Source: Rhodanobacter sp.
GTDB lineage: Bacteria > Pseudomonadota > Gammaproteobacteria > Xanthomonadales > Rhodanobacteraceae
Assembly (NCBI GenBank): GCA_024711345.1
Contig: JANJTA010000025.1
Coordinates: 20,306-84,305, forward strand
DNA length: 64,000 nt
Direction of reading: 5' to 3'
Below the pieces are notes generated by a model that was not told the DNA's origin, did no database searches, and saw nothing but the letters and a program-made list of their open reading frames with translations. A program made the position numbers and the translations under genes. Below are positions 63,894 through 64,000 of the stretch, in pieces (the first letter of the stretch is position 1; each line of letters opens with the position of its first letter).

Positions 63894-64000
63894 TTAGAGT
63901 CCGGGGCTGATCGTATCTGTCTTTGCCAAGTGCTGTGCATAGGCAGCTGGCGTCATCCCGCTGAGGGCGGCCTTTGGTCTCTCTTCGTTGTATTCGCGTC
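63894..64000 (-). mobile_element. IS3-family transposase (OrfB) C-terminus, cut by window edge
   Basis: The minus-strand frame from the window edge to the TAA at 63894-63896 reads REYNEERPKAALSGMTPAAY and then about 15 more residues ending in SPGL. The NEERPxxAL...MTPAxY pattern is the usual end of IS3-family OrfB (rve domain). Only about 35 residues are inside the window. The terminal inverted repeat should lie between 63849 and 63893; I could not define it without the other end. Confidence 0.8.

Overview
The window comes from a G+C-rich gammaproteobacterium. Its gene content (DUF1415, DUF3014, UbiM-like hydroxylase, RsuA/RsmC pair, YaeQ, many secreted peptidases, two REP-type repeat families) fits Xanthomonadales, most likely a Rhodanobacter-like Rhodanobacteraceae. 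That placement is inference from gene families; no rRNA is present. I see no tRNA, rRNA or CRISPR array. The right edge carries the tail of an IS3-family transposase.

Layout. 1-11575: housekeeping and accessory genes (SelO cut by the window edge, SLT transglycosylase, DUF1415, YkgJ-like, RsuA/RsmC rRNA modification pair, AhpD-like, OPT transporter, YaeQ, FKBP lipoprotein, RIO1 kinase, LLM oxidoreductase). 11706-17083: Lys-rich micro-protein, HDOD protein, large secreted PHP-domain protein, GNAT, Cys-rich mini-protein, exported methyltransferase. 17288-27816: an exported TIKI/ChaN-like protein followed by four exported peptidases (M28, S9, M14, M28), a peptide-degradation block. 27936-34684: the most remarkable part, all on the minus strand. 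It holds a tetrapyrrole-methylase-fold enzyme that looks like the split-borosin N-methyltransferase SonM, then five paralogous small proteins that look like SonA-type borosin precursors, interleaved with two TPR-GGDEF membrane proteins. 34748-36944: slipin/NfeD pair. 37051-54892: cupin, two 2H phosphoesterases, ABC-2 exporter, Na+/H+ antiporter, lipocalin, PAS-GAF-GGDEF protein, osmoprotectant-type ABC importer with fused binding protein and permease, YjdM, PTP-like phosphatase, EamA, a second TIKI-like paralogue, a C4 zinc-finger protein, long acyl-CoA dehydrogenase and OsmC.

55063-58256: a four-gene unit (CuA subunit, heme-copper subunit I, SCO/SenC, membrane protein). It would be auto-annotated as cytochrome c oxidase, but it matches the norSY-senC-orf1 layout of sNOR nitric oxide reductases and lacks the canonical cross-linked active-site tyrosine. 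Convergent to it are a UbiM-like hydroxylase and a small protein with a Cys-rich tail, whose upstream region carries an FNR/DNR-type palindrome. 60018-64000: GST, DUF899, amino-acid permease, dihaem cytochrome c and the IS3 remnant.

How the parts may work together (inference): the exported peptidases and OPT transporter suggest growth on peptides. The oxidase/NOR-like unit and the FNR-type site suggest adaptation to low oxygen or nitric oxide. The borosin cluster would make backbone N-methylated peptides, and its TPR-GGDEF proteins suggest a link to cyclic-di-GMP signalling that I do not know from described borosin clusters.
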